A DNA stretch of 59,019 nt from NCBI GenBank assembly GCA_902802265.1, contig CADCLN010000015.1:1-59019 (forward strand), given 5' to 3'. Position numbers and translations under genes: made by a program. The notes beneath the pieces are model-generated. The model was not told the DNA's origin, ran no database searches, and saw only the letters and a list, made by a program, of their open reading frames with translations. Of this stretch, positions 8,919 through 18,419 are shown piece after piece. This DNA is from an uncultured Bacteroidales bacterium. GTDB lineage: Bacteria; Bacteroidota; Bacteroidia; Bacteroidales; Bacteroidaceae. How positions within the stretch are numbered: position 1 is the stretch's first letter; each line of letters starts with the position of its first letter.

Positions 8919-10805
8919 ATGAAATCAATATATAAAAACATAGCTATCTGCACCGTAGCCATTGCAGGGACAGGAATGCTTGCCGGTTGTGAGGATTTTC
9001 TCACCATTACGCCGACCGATGCCATTGTGGAAGAGGAATTCTGGCAAGACAAGAATGACCTGACCAACGCTGTCTATGGTTGCTACAAACGTCTTGCCTC
9101 GGACGATATCACCACAAAGATGGTGCAGTGGGGCGAGATGCGTTCAGACAATTTTGAACGCTCAACAGAAACCAGTGCAACAGGACAAGTGGCAAATATC
9201 CTGAATGCCAACCTGCTGCCCACTTACAACATCTTCAGCTGGACAGCACTGTACAGTGCCATCAACTACAGCAACAAGGTGTTGGCTCATGGCCCAGACG
9301 TCGTGGCCAATGACGAAAGTTTTTCAGAGTCGGCATGGATTCCCATCAAGGCTGAAATGGTTGCCCTGCGTGCACTCTGCCACTTCTATTTGATACGTAC
9401 TTTTGGCGAAATTCCATACGTAACTCAGGACTATAACAATGATTCACAGGAACTCCGACAGACACAGGAGCCTCAGCTCACCGTGCTGAACAAAATCATT
9501 GACGACCTGGAAGCAGTTAAGGATGATGCCATGACAGATTATGGCTCGACGATGCTCAACAAAGGACGTATTACCCGCAAAGCAATCTATACGCTGCTGG
9601 CTGACGTCTATCTTTGGAGAGCCAGTTACAAGGAGGGTAATTGCCATCCGTTCCTCAACCGCACTTTGCCTACTACACAGAATTACTACGAGGGAGAAGT
9701 GCCCTACGTAGATATTCCTTACGGCAGCACTGCTCAGGAGGATTACCAGAAGTGTCTGGATTACTGCAACAAGGTGATTCAGATGACAAAGGATGAAATG
9801 CTGAAGAAACTTTCCAAGATCTATGTAGGTGCCAGCAGCCTGAAATTTACTATAGAAGATTTGTTGGAACCCAACTACATTTCCTCGACCAACTCTTGGA
9901 GACAATTGGGTAGCACATCGGAAGAAAGAGGAGCTTACTCAGTGCTTTTCAGTACAAAAAATTCCAACGAAAGCATCTTTGAATTGCAGTTTGATGGAGA
10001 CACTTACAGCAATAACACTGTGGCAAATCTCTACACAAACCTGAGAGGTGAGAATGGCACATTCGTGGGTTCTACCGCCTTATTCGAAGCTATTGAATCA
10101 ACACCTAACACGGTCAATCCGACTACGGTATTCACCAAGACCGACTACCGCCGCTGGGAAACGGCTCTCTTTGAAAGCCAGGGTCAAACTTCTTTCCAGC
10201 TGAACAAGTACGTCTATTCGGAAATCAAACAGACAACCAACCGTGCAAGCACGATGGTTACAGACAACACGAATCTGCTGACATACAGAACAACAACCCG
10301 TTCAAAACTAGATGCAAACTGGATTATCTACCGTATGTCGGAAGTGCTGCTGATGAAGGCTGAAGCCATTTCTCGTCTGACATCCGACAAGGTTCAGCTT
10401 AAAGAAGGTTTTGACTGTGTGCGTGCCGTGTTCAAACGTTCTAACCCCTACCCTTACGAAGTGACATCAAGTGCTACAGATACCCTGAAGTTTGAAAACA
10501 ATTTCGACACTCAGGCAGGACTTGAAAGTCTGGTGATGCAAGAACGTCAGCGTGAGTTTATGTGTGAAGGCAAACGCTGGTTCGACTTGGTTCGCTATGC
10601 ACAACGCCGTGGCAACACAGAAGATATGTTGAAACTGCTCACTCGTAAATATGCTACCAATCGCAAGGCCATTGAAGCAAAACTTGCAGATATGCAGTCT
10701 CTTTTCTCACCCGTTTATGATGGTGAACTCAAGAGCAACACTTGGCTCTACCAGAACGGCGTGTGGAAGCAGACAGAATCAAGCAGTCGTACCGATAACA
10801 TGTAA
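8919..10805 (+). CDS. SusD/RagB-family nutrient-binding lipoprotein (pair 1)
   Basis: A 628-aa lipoprotein with lipobox LAGC (Cys24) followed by EDF. The N-terminal 'FL...PTDAIVEEEFWQDKNDLTNAVYGCY' region and the later 'E.RQREFMCEGKRWFDLVRY' block are typical of the SusD/RagB family, whose TPR-like helices cap the SusC barrel and hold ligand. It lies directly behind its susC and 14 bases ahead of the second FAS1 gene. The acidic residues after the lipid cysteine suggest surface exposure. The substrate cannot be inferred because no degrading enzyme accompanies the pair. Confidence 0.96.
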   Translation: MKSIYKNIAICTVAIAGTGMLAGCEDFLTITPTDAIVEEEFWQDKNDLTNAVYGCYKRLASDDITTKMVQWGEMRSDNFERSTETSATGQVANILNANLLPTYNIFSWTALYSAINYSNKVLAHGPDVVANDESFSESAWIPIKAEMVALRALCHFYLIRTFGEIPYVTQDYNNDSQELRQTQEPQLTVLNKIIDDLEAVKDDAMTDYGSTMLNKGRITRKAIYTLLADVYLWRASYKEGNCHPFLNRTLPTTQNYYEGEVPYVDIPYGSTAQEDYQKCLDYCNKVIQMTKDEMLKKLSKIYVGASSLKFTIEDLLEPNYISSTNSWRQLGSTSEERGAYSVLFSTKNSNESIFELQFDGDTYSNNTVANLYTNLRGENGTFVGSTALFEAIESTPNTVNPTTVFTKTDYRRWETALFESQGQTSFQLNKYVYSEIKQTTNRASTMVTDNTNLLTYRTTTRSKLDANWIIYRMSEVLLMKAEAISRLTSDKVQLKEGFDCVRAVFKRSNPYPYEVTSSATDTLKFENNFDTQAGLESLVMQERQREFMCEGKRWFDLVRYAQRRGNTEDMLKLLTRKYATNRKAIEAKLADMQSLFSPVYDGELKSNTWLYQNGVWKQTESSSRTDNM

Positions 10806-10819
10806 AAAGGAAAGACATT

Positions 10820-12973
10820 ATGAATCGAAAGAATATCACAAAATTTTTCTATGTTGCTCTCCTGTCTGGAGGGGCAGCAGCGATTTCGCTGAATTCTTGT
10901 ACGGAGAAGATTGACGACAGCGATCTCTACACTTTTACAGGTGAAATGATGACTGACCACTTCGTCAACAACCCAGACCGATTTAGCAGTTATCTGAAAA
11001 TACTGAACAGAGTGACACCCAGCAAACGCTCAAAATCTTCCATGAGCGAATTGCTCAGTGCACGTGGCCACTACACCTGTTTTGCACCGACCAACGAGGC
11101 TATTGCCCATTACATAGACTCACTCTATCGCATGGAAAAGCCACAGGTTTCTTCACTCAGTCTGGACGAGCTGCCCGACTCCGTTGCAAAGTCTATCGTG
11201 TTCAACTCCATCATCGAAAATGGTTCTTCCGAGGCTTATGCCACCACAGACTTTGAAATAGGTGCACTGGGTACAACCAACATGAACGACCGATACATCA
11301 GCATTTCATACGGTACAGAAGTTGCCAATGTCACTGAATCTGGCGACACAGCACTCAACACCACCATCTATGTGAATACAAATTCAAAGATTATCGAAGG
11401 TGACATCGAGGTGGAAAACGGGTATATCCATGTGGTTGACCATGTGCTTTCACCCTCCACGGCTACCATCGCCGACCTCGTCATCAGCACTCCAAACATG
11501 CGCTTCTTTGGCGATTTGCTGAAAAAGACAGGATGGAACTCAAAACTCACCACCTATAAAGACGAGGCTTGGGAAGAAACATACGATGATGTACGTGGTA
11601 CCACTTACAATGGTATGAACGGCGGATGGGAAGGACTTTTCCCCGAACATCGCTACACCAGCTTTACCATCTTTGTGGAGCCCGATTCGGTTTATCAAAA
11701 TTACGGCATCACAGACCTTGAGTCCCTGAAACAATGGGTCATGGACAACAACAACTTCGACGACGACACCAACTGTGGTCACCAGACAAGCTGGGGCGAC
11801 GACTACTCCGACGACTACAACTGGCTCAACCAGTTTGTGGCATACCACATCCTGCCGGAACGTCTTACCTATAATAATATGGTGACATTTGCCAACGAGT
11901 ATGGTTGCGATGCCTCCATGATGAAGACACGCACATCTTCCCAATTCTACGTAAACGTATGGGAATACTGGGAAACCGTCGGCATACAACGTCGCTCTGT
12001 GAAGATTACAGGTTGCCGTCCCGCTGGTGGAGGCGGAGTCATCCAACGTCGTATCAACCGCAATTCTGTTTATAACCAGAAAACCTATAAGGAGAATTCT
12101 GGTGAAATGAAGCCCGAAGACCAAGGCATCAGAATCAGCGATTCGAATGAAGATTACGACAACAATGCTCTCAACGGCTACTACTACCCCATCGACGACA
12201 TCCTCATCTGGAACAAACGTGTGCCCAATACCATCCTCAACGAGCGACTCCGCTACGACATCACAGCACTGTTCCCAGAACTGATGACCAACAACATTCG
12301 TCAGAATCGCATCAACTCCTGGTATTTCAACGAAGACAAGATTGGCAGATACCTGACAGGCATTGTTGACATGGGTTCGGGCACCGACTTTGAATATCTG
12401 CCAAACACTTCCTACTCTACAGGTCTTGGTTCATGGATGGACTACCAGATTGACGAATTCAACATTCGTGGTAAATACGACTTCACCATGAAGTTGCCAC
12501 CAGTTCCCTATACAGGTACTTACGAAATACGCTACGGTGTCTGGGCCAACGAAAATCGAGGCATGGCTCAAATCTATTTCGGAGAGAATTACAAAAACTT
12601 GCCAGCCATCGGCATTCCTATCGACCTGCGTTCAGGTTCCGGTACATCTACAGCCTCGACAGGTTGGGTGGCAGAAAGCACCATTGCGCCGACAGGAACA
12701 GACTCTACAGCCCTGTTTGAAAACCAGAAGACCATGCGCAACATGGGCTTCATGAAAGGTCCAAAATACGTGCAAGTCAGTGGCGGTACAGCTCGCGACA
12801 GCCAAAACAACTTGCGTAAGATTATCTATACAGGACAGCTCGAAGCAGGAAAAACTTACTACATCCGCTTCAAATCAGTACTTTCAAGCACCAGCACGGA
12901 GTTCTTCTTCGACTACTTAGAGTTTGTACCCAAGTCTGTCTATGCAGGCGAAAGCAATGAAGACATTTGGTAA
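10820..12973 (+). CDS. FAS1 (fasciclin) surface lipoprotein, second copy
   Basis: A 717-aa lipoprotein (SLNSC, Cys27, then TEKIDD). Two FAS1-like regions are visible. The first (~55-215) contains GHYTCFAPTNEAI and closes with NGYIHVVDHVLSPS. The second (~225-460) contains YTSFTIFVEPDSVY and closes with NGYYYPIDDILIWN. The C-terminal ~200 residues (from about YDITALFPEL) form a separate beta-rich domain with 'TYEIRYGVWANENRGMAQIY', resembling galactose-binding-type or unnamed domains that follow FAS1 in Bacteroidota proteins. It is embedded between susD and the third FAS1 gene with short spacers, implying joint expression. A role as accessory ligand-binding protein of the SusCD pair is inference. 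Confidence 0.84.
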   Translation: MNRKNITKFFYVALLSGGAAAISLNSCTEKIDDSDLYTFTGEMMTDHFVNNPDRFSSYLKILNRVTPSKRSKSSMSELLSARGHYTCFAPTNEAIAHYIDSLYRMEKPQVSSLSLDELPDSVAKSIVFNSIIENGSSEAYATTDFEIGALGTTNMNDRYISISYGTEVANVTESGDTALNTTIYVNTNSKIIEGDIEVENGYIHVVDHVLSPSTATIADLVISTPNMRFFGDLLKKTGWNSKLTTYKDEAWEETYDDVRGTTYNGMNGGWEGLFPEHRYTSFTIFVEPDSVYQNYGITDLESLKQWVMDNNNFDDDTNCGHQTSWGDDYSDDYNWLNQFVAYHILPERLTYNNMVTFANEYGCDASMMKTRTSSQFYVNVWEYWETVGIQRRSVKITGCRPAGGGGVIQRRINRNSVYNQKTYKENSGEMKPEDQGIRISDSNEDYDNNALNGYYYPIDDILIWNKRVPNTILNERLRYDITALFPELMTNNIRQNRINSWYFNEDKIGRYLTGIVDMGSGTDFEYLPNTSYSTGLGSWMDYQIDEFNIRGKYDFTMKLPPVPYTGTYEIRYGVWANENRGMAQIYFGENYKNLPAIGIPIDLRSGSGTSTASTGWVAESTIAPTGTDSTALFENQKTMRNMGFMKGPKYVQVSGGTARDSQNNLRKIIYTGQLEAGKTYYIRFKSVLSSTSTEFFFDYLEFVPKSVYAGESNEDIW

Positions 12974-12998
12974 TACCCACTAAAAACATACAGCAAAT

Positions 12999-14903
12999 AT
13001 GAAATCCAACAATAGAAAATGGCTCAAGCTGACCTTCATCACAGCCACAGCAATGGCTGTCCTGACAGGCTGTAAAGATGACCACTTCGATGTCAATCCT
13101 GATGTGATGGACACGAAAACCATCTGGCAGAACATACAAGATACACATGAATTGTCGCAATATGCCGACATCCTTCAGCATGTGTATTTCTCGCAGACCG
13201 AAGAAAAAACTTCATCTCAAACCTATGCAGATTTCCTCAACGGAGAACAAACCATGACCGTTTGGGCACCTGTCAACGGACATTTCAATTATGAATACTA
13301 CAAAGGTCTGCTTGCCACAGGAATCCGTGATAGCATCTACAAAGTTGAAAACGAACTCATTCGCAACAACATGACGCGCTATACACACATCCTCAACGGA
13401 CGAGACTCCATAAAACTCGACCTTTTCAACAACAAGGCAGCATGGCTCAATTTTGACGACGCCACCCTGCAAGGACAAAAAATTATTCAGCCCAACATTG
13501 CATCCAGCAACGGTGTGCTCCACGTCCTTGATGGCGCAGCTGCCTATCAGCCCAACCTCTACGAGTTTTTGGCTACACGAGGCGAACTGGACTCCATCAA
13601 CACCTTCATCAAGAGTTTCCAGAAGACAGAATTCAACGAAATTGCGTCCACACAAGGCCCTACTGTCAACGGACAAATCACATGGGTGGACTCCATCACC
13701 TATATCTCCAACAGTTACACTACAAACTTCACAAAAGCCTACCTCAATCGTGAAGACAGTAACTACGTGATGATTATGCCAACCAACACCGTCTGGAGTA
13801 ACCTGCTTGAAAAAACCAAAAACTACTACAAATTCAAGCAAGAATACAATCAGACCGTCCACACCCAGACCGAACTGGGCAATGACACCACTTACGAGTC
13901 TAAGACAAGCTTCACACAAGAAGAACTCGACTCCATGGTGAACCTCTACTCCAAAAACTCCATTTGCCAGCACCTCATCTTCAACGCAAACTGGCAGTAT
14001 GAGCGCATCCCCATCACCAGCATTGACGACATTCGCGCCATCGATGCACGCAAAGATTCACTGAAATCCACAGCAAACCTGAAATACAAAACAGCAGGCA
14101 CACTGAACGAAACCAACCGAAGCAACACGGTCGAGGTAGAGAACTTTGCCCAAATGTTCGGCAATGCCGACCCCATCGAAACCAGCAACGGTTATGCCTA
14201 CATCATCAACGACTGGAAACTTCCATCCACCGTTTATGCGCCCGTGATTGACCTCGAAAGTGCCAACGCTTTTGAACACTCCGATGTGCAATGTGTCGAG
14301 TCAGAAGGCAGTTATACCTACCGAAATCCAGGACTCATTCGCTTCGATTTAGACAACAACCCAGTTGACACACTGATTGCAGATTCTGTTTACAAATACA
14401 ATTATCTGCTCATGAACGCAAGTAGCCCGACCTCACACCCTGGAGCCTACTTCAAACTACAGATGAGGCCGAACAAATTCGTGCTTTCAGGCAAATACGA
14501 CCTCTTTGTCGTCATCGGTTACAACACGGAAGAAGACAAACCCAACCGCTTCCGTGCCTACCTCTATTACGACACAGAAAATGGCCGCATCACCAAAGAC
14601 TCTGAAGCCACACTCAAAAATCCCAACGAAGACGCAGTCGATGTACTGGGAGCTTCACTCACCGGTGGAAACATCTTTGTGAACAGACCCCCCAGATACA
14701 TTATCAAAGACAACAAACTGGAAAATGTGGAATACAACGACACCATCTGTTTGGCTCGCGACCTTGAATTCCCTATCAGCTACTACGGACTGGATAATGC
14801 CTACCCCACCCTCTATCTCAAGAGTAACTTCAAGTCAAACGACAAAGACAAGTACTCTCGCAACATCTGGGTGAACTCCATCATCCTCAAGCCCAAGGAA
14901 TAA
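12999..14903 (+). CDS. FAS1-like (fasciclin) surface lipoprotein, third copy
   Basis: A 634-aa lipoprotein (LTGC, Cys25, then KDDHFD). The first FAS1-like unit (~45-190) has MTVWAPVNGHF in place of the usual 'T.FAPTN.AF' and closes with NGVLHVLDGAA. The second (~195-415) has YVMIMPTNTVW and closes with NGYAYIINDW. A C-terminal beta-rich domain (~430-634) follows, with ATPase- and enzyme-like motifs absent. It is built like the preceding gene and probably arose by duplication with strong divergence. It is 25 bases behind that gene and 63 bases before the second susC. Codon use shifts here towards AAA and CTC. Confidence 0.8.
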   Translation: MKSNNRKWLKLTFITATAMAVLTGCKDDHFDVNPDVMDTKTIWQNIQDTHELSQYADILQHVYFSQTEEKTSSQTYADFLNGEQTMTVWAPVNGHFNYEYYKGLLATGIRDSIYKVENELIRNNMTRYTHILNGRDSIKLDLFNNKAAWLNFDDATLQGQKIIQPNIASSNGVLHVLDGAAAYQPNLYEFLATRGELDSINTFIKSFQKTEFNEIASTQGPTVNGQITWVDSITYISNSYTTNFTKAYLNREDSNYVMIMPTNTVWSNLLEKTKNYYKFKQEYNQTVHTQTELGNDTTYESKTSFTQEELDSMVNLYSKNSICQHLIFNANWQYERIPITSIDDIRAIDARKDSLKSTANLKYKTAGTLNETNRSNTVEVENFAQMFGNADPIETSNGYAYIINDWKLPSTVYAPVIDLESANAFEHSDVQCVESEGSYTYRNPGLIRFDLDNNPVDTLIADSVYKYNYLLMNASSPTSHPGAYFKLQMRPNKFVLSGKYDLFVVIGYNTEEDKPNRFRAYLYYDTENGRITKDSEATLKNPNEDAVDVLGASLTGGNIFVNRPPRYIIKDNKLENVEYNDTICLARDLEFPISYYGLDNAYPTLYLKSNFKSNDKDKYSRNIWVNSIILKPKE

Positions 14904-14966
14904 AAGTTCCACACTTCACATTGACAAACAATTTCTAACGAAAGCGAAACAAAAAATCGAGAAATT

Positions 14967-17900
14967 ATGAAACAGCATATAAATAAAAATATACTGCGTA
15001 CAGGTTTTGCCATTTGCCTGCTCACTGCCACCAGCGCAGTGTGGGCACAAAGCGAAACACCCGATTCCCTGAGTGCGCCCCAGAGAAAACCAGCAAAACC
15101 AGAACGCCAATACGAAATGAAAACCGTCAGCGGTTATGTTTACGATGCTGCAACAGGAAAACCTGTCGATGGAGCAAACGTCAAAGCATACGGACACAAT
15201 CGCTACACCGTCATGACCGACGAAAATGGAGCTTACACCTTGAAAGTACCCAAATTCGTCAATTCGCTCTACATCACCGTACCCGAATACAACGATGTGC
15301 AAGTAGCCTTCGACGGAGAAAAAGCACCCGATGTTGGCCTCTACTCCACCGTCTTCAACGCCGTCTATGCACCCACCACGGCCACGACCATTGTAAACAA
15401 AGCCACCCCCGTCAACACCAGTGCAGTAACCGTAGATGAAGACATTGAAAATAAACTCAATGGCGACATCTACACCATCAACCGCACAGGACTTCGCGGA
15501 CAAGGCATCGCCATGTTCGTCAGCGGCTTCAACTCACTCAACACCAACGCACAGCCTCTCATCGTCCTCGACGGAATGTTCATAGACATGCAGCTTGACC
15601 GCACCAGCATTCACGACGGTTTCTACAACAACATCTTGGCAGGTATCGACCCCGAAGACATCGAATCAATCGAAGTTGTCAAGAACGCAACTGCACTCTA
15701 CGGCTCACGTGGAGCCAATGGTGTCATCCTCATCAACACCAAACGAGGACACTCTATGGCAACACGCATCAACGTCAGCCTGAATGCAGGTTTCGAACTG
15801 GCACCCTCCACCATTAGTGTGATGAACGCCTCCCAATACCGTAACTATGCCAGCAACATCATAGGAACTACAGAGTACGGAAAACTCCACTCTACATCCT
15901 CCACATCCATCCCGTTCCTCAATGCTGACCCCAACTACTACTGGTACCCTATGTACCATAACGAAACCGACTGGAGCGACGGACTCTACCGCACAGCAGC
16001 CACCCAGAACTACAAAGTCAGCGTACAAGGTGGTGACGACATCGCCATGTACAACCTGTCTTTGGGCTACACCAACTCACAATCCACTGCAAAACAAAAC
16101 GGTTTCGACCGCCTCAACATCCGTTTCAACACCGACATTAAGCTGGTCAAAAACGTATCCACACAGCTCGACCTTTCCTACAGCAAGTTAGGCTACAAAC
16201 TGCGCGACAACGGATGGGCTGAAAGCTACGCATCAAGCACCATCTCCTCCCCCAACGTGTTGGGACTCATTCAGGCACCATTCCTTTCAAAATACGGTTA
16301 CTACACGGGCGACGACGGCAAGCTCCACCTCTCCAGCGTATATGCAGGCAAATACCTCGACGACGACAACTATCCTTTCAGCTTTGCCAGTGCCTATGGC
16401 ACCAACTCAGCCCTTGCCAACCCCTATTGGATACTTGACAACGGTGACGGATCAAACAAAAACCGACAGGAAGTTACACAGTTCAACCTCAACGTCAACC
16501 CCAAATGGCAGATTACACCCAATCTCTCCATTTCCAATCGCTTTGCCTATCAGTTGAATCGTACAAACGAAAAATATTTTCTCCCCGAAGCAGGTATCCC
16601 CGAATACGTCTATATCGGCTACGGCAGCGTAACCTCCTTCGTCAAATCCCTTTTCTCCAAGGAGACATCCGTCTATGAAGACTTCCGCATTGACTGGGGA
16701 AACAACTACGGCATCCACGACATCAACGTCTTCGGTGGACTGCGCTTTACCAGCAACACCTTCTCTGACAGCTACATGAGTGGCTACAATGCAGGCAACG
16801 ACAAAATGCCCGACGTGAAAAACTCCCTCGACTACCGCAAAGTAGAAGGCAATCAGGACAAGTGGCGCAATTTGGCATACTACCTCAATGCCAAGTGGGG
16901 CATCAAAAACACCTACTTCCTCGAAGGCACATTCTCCGCAGAAACATCTTCACGCTTCGGACGAGAAACTGCCGACGGCATCAAGCTCTTCGGCGTCAAG
17001 TGGGGACTCTTCCCCAGCATACAGGCAGCATGGGTACTCTCCAACGAAAGCTGGATGCAAAAAGCAAAAGGCATCAACTATCTCAAACTCTCAGCCGGAT
17101 ACAGCATTTCGGGCAACGACAACATCGACTATAGCCTTGCACGCACCTATTTCAAATCCTACACATACCTCAAGAATGCAACCGGACTGCAACTGGCTAA
17201 CATCGAAAATCCCGCCATCCAGTGGGAAAGCACACGCCGCTTCAATGTAGCCCTTAACGGTTCATTCATCAACAACCGCATCCAGACAGGCATCGAATTC
17301 TACCTCAGCAACACCAGCAACCTGCTCACACAGAAAACCATCAAATACATGACGGGTCTGAAGACATTCTATGCAAACGACGGATCACTGCGCAACACCG
17401 GCGTAAACGTTAAAGTCAACGTCATCGCCATCAACACCAACAAATTCAAATGGCAGATCGGAGCCAGCCTCGGTCACTACAAAAACCGAATTACAGCCCT
17501 GCCCGAAGGTGACTACCTCACTTCAATCTACGGAGCTGAAATCCTCACCAGCGTAGGCCGCAGCGCAGGACTCTTCTATGGATACCAGACCAACGGTGTC
17601 ATCCCCGACAAGGCAGCAGCCAGTACAGCCACAGCTACAGGCTACCTAAAATACCCCACCGGTGTGGCACAAAACCCATACAAGAACTTTGAAGCAGGCG
17701 ACGTCCGCTTCGTTGACCAGAACGGCGACGGTATCATCAACGAAAGCGACAAAACCATCATCGGCGACCCCAACCCCGACATCTTCGGAAACATCTACAC
17801 CAACTTCAAGTTCGGCAGCCACTGGAACCTCGACATCAACTTCAAATACTCCCTCGGCAACGATGTCTATAACTACCAGCGTAGCCAACTGGAAAGCGTA

Positions 17901-18275
17901 AACGGCTTCTTCAACCAAAGCACAGCAGCCGTCAACCGCTGGAGCCACGAAGGACAAAAGACCGACATCCCACGCGCCATGGCAACCACAGCCGAAGAAT
18001 GGGTCAACAACGAGCGATTCAGCGACCGCTGGATAGAAGACGGCTCCTACCTCAAACTCAAGAAAGTACGCCTCACCTACCAGATGCCCATCAACTCGCC
18101 ATGGATTCAAGGCATCACCATCTGGGCAGAAGCCAACAACCTCTTCACACTGACACGCTACCTTGGCAAGGATCCCGAATTCTCATGCGGAAACAGCGTA
18201 CTCTACCAAGGCATCGACGCAGGACTCCTCCCCACAGGACGCTCCTTCAACCTTGGCGTGAAGTTCAACCTCTAA
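14967..18275 (+). CDS. SusC/RagA-family TonB-dependent outer-membrane transporter (pair 2)
   Basis: A 1102-aa protein with signal peptide (1-27), a proline-rich linker, a CarboxypepD_reg-like domain (~50-120), a plug (~150-260) with signature NATALYGSRGANGVI (240-254), and a barrel ending in GVKFNL. It is the second importer of the locus. It differs clearly in sequence from the first (for example a much longer pre-plug linker), so it is not a recent duplicate and may take a different ligand or form a mixed complex. Third codon positions are strongly C-rich, which also produces long spurious antisense frames. Confidence 0.97.
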   Translation: MKQHINKNILRTGFAICLLTATSAVWAQSETPDSLSAPQRKPAKPERQYEMKTVSGYVYDAATGKPVDGANVKAYGHNRYTVMTDENGAYTLKVPKFVNSLYITVPEYNDVQVAFDGEKAPDVGLYSTVFNAVYAPTTATTIVNKATPVNTSAVTVDEDIENKLNGDIYTINRTGLRGQGIAMFVSGFNSLNTNAQPLIVLDGMFIDMQLDRTSIHDGFYNNILAGIDPEDIESIEVVKNATALYGSRGANGVILINTKRGHSMATRINVSLNAGFELAPSTISVMNASQYRNYASNIIGTTEYGKLHSTSSTSIPFLNADPNYYWYPMYHNETDWSDGLYRTAATQNYKVSVQGGDDIAMYNLSLGYTNSQSTAKQNGFDRLNIRFNTDIKLVKNVSTQLDLSYSKLGYKLRDNGWAESYASSTISSPNVLGLIQAPFLSKYGYYTGDDGKLHLSSVYAGKYLDDDNYPFSFASAYGTNSALANPYWILDNGDGSNKNRQEVTQFNLNVNPKWQITPNLSISNRFAYQLNRTNEKYFLPEAGIPEYVYIGYGSVTSFVKSLFSKETSVYEDFRIDWGNNYGIHDINVFGGLRFTSNTFSDSYMSGYNAGNDKMPDVKNSLDYRKVEGNQDKWRNLAYYLNAKWGIKNTYFLEGTFSAETSSRFGRETADGIKLFGVKWGLFPSIQAAWVLSNESWMQKAKGINYLKLSAGYSISGNDNIDYSLARTYFKSYTYLKNATGLQLANIENPAIQWESTRRFNVALNGSFINNRIQTGIEFYLSNTSNLLTQKTIKYMTGLKTFYANDGSLRNTGVNVKVNVIAINTNKFKWQIGASLGHYKNRITALPEGDYLTSIYGAEILTSVGRSAGLFYGYQTNGVIPDKAAASTATATGYLKYPTGVAQNPYKNFEAGDVRFVDQNGDGIINESDKTIIGDPNPDIFGNIYTNFKFGSHWNLDINFKYSLGNDVYNYQRSQLESVNGFFNQSTAAVNRWSHEGQKTDIPRAMATTAEEWVNNERFSDRWIEDGSYLKLKKVRLTYQMPINSPWIQGITIWAEANNLFTLTRYLGKDPEFSCGNSVLYQGIDAGLLPTGRSFNLGVKFNL

Positions 18276-18304
18276 AATATCCCTGAAGTATTCAGACTAT
18301 TCAG

Positions 18305-18401
18305 AGAACCCTCGAAACAGACAACATAATAATCAAGCCGACGTTGCCCCTGCGGGGAGACTTAGATTTTTAGAAGTATGTAAGAGGCTCGACGAAATCA
18401 A
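18305..18401 (+). repeat. 97-bp dispersed repeat, copy A
   Basis: This segment between susC2 and susD2 matches 33586-33682 over 97 bases with no gaps and 8 mismatches (about 92%). It contains a small CCCCTGCGGGG hairpin core and ends 18 bases before the susD2 start. Copy B lies next to the start of a bat-operon gene in the opposite relative orientation. Confidence 0.9.
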
Positions 18402-18419
18402 CAAAAAAAAGAAATAACG

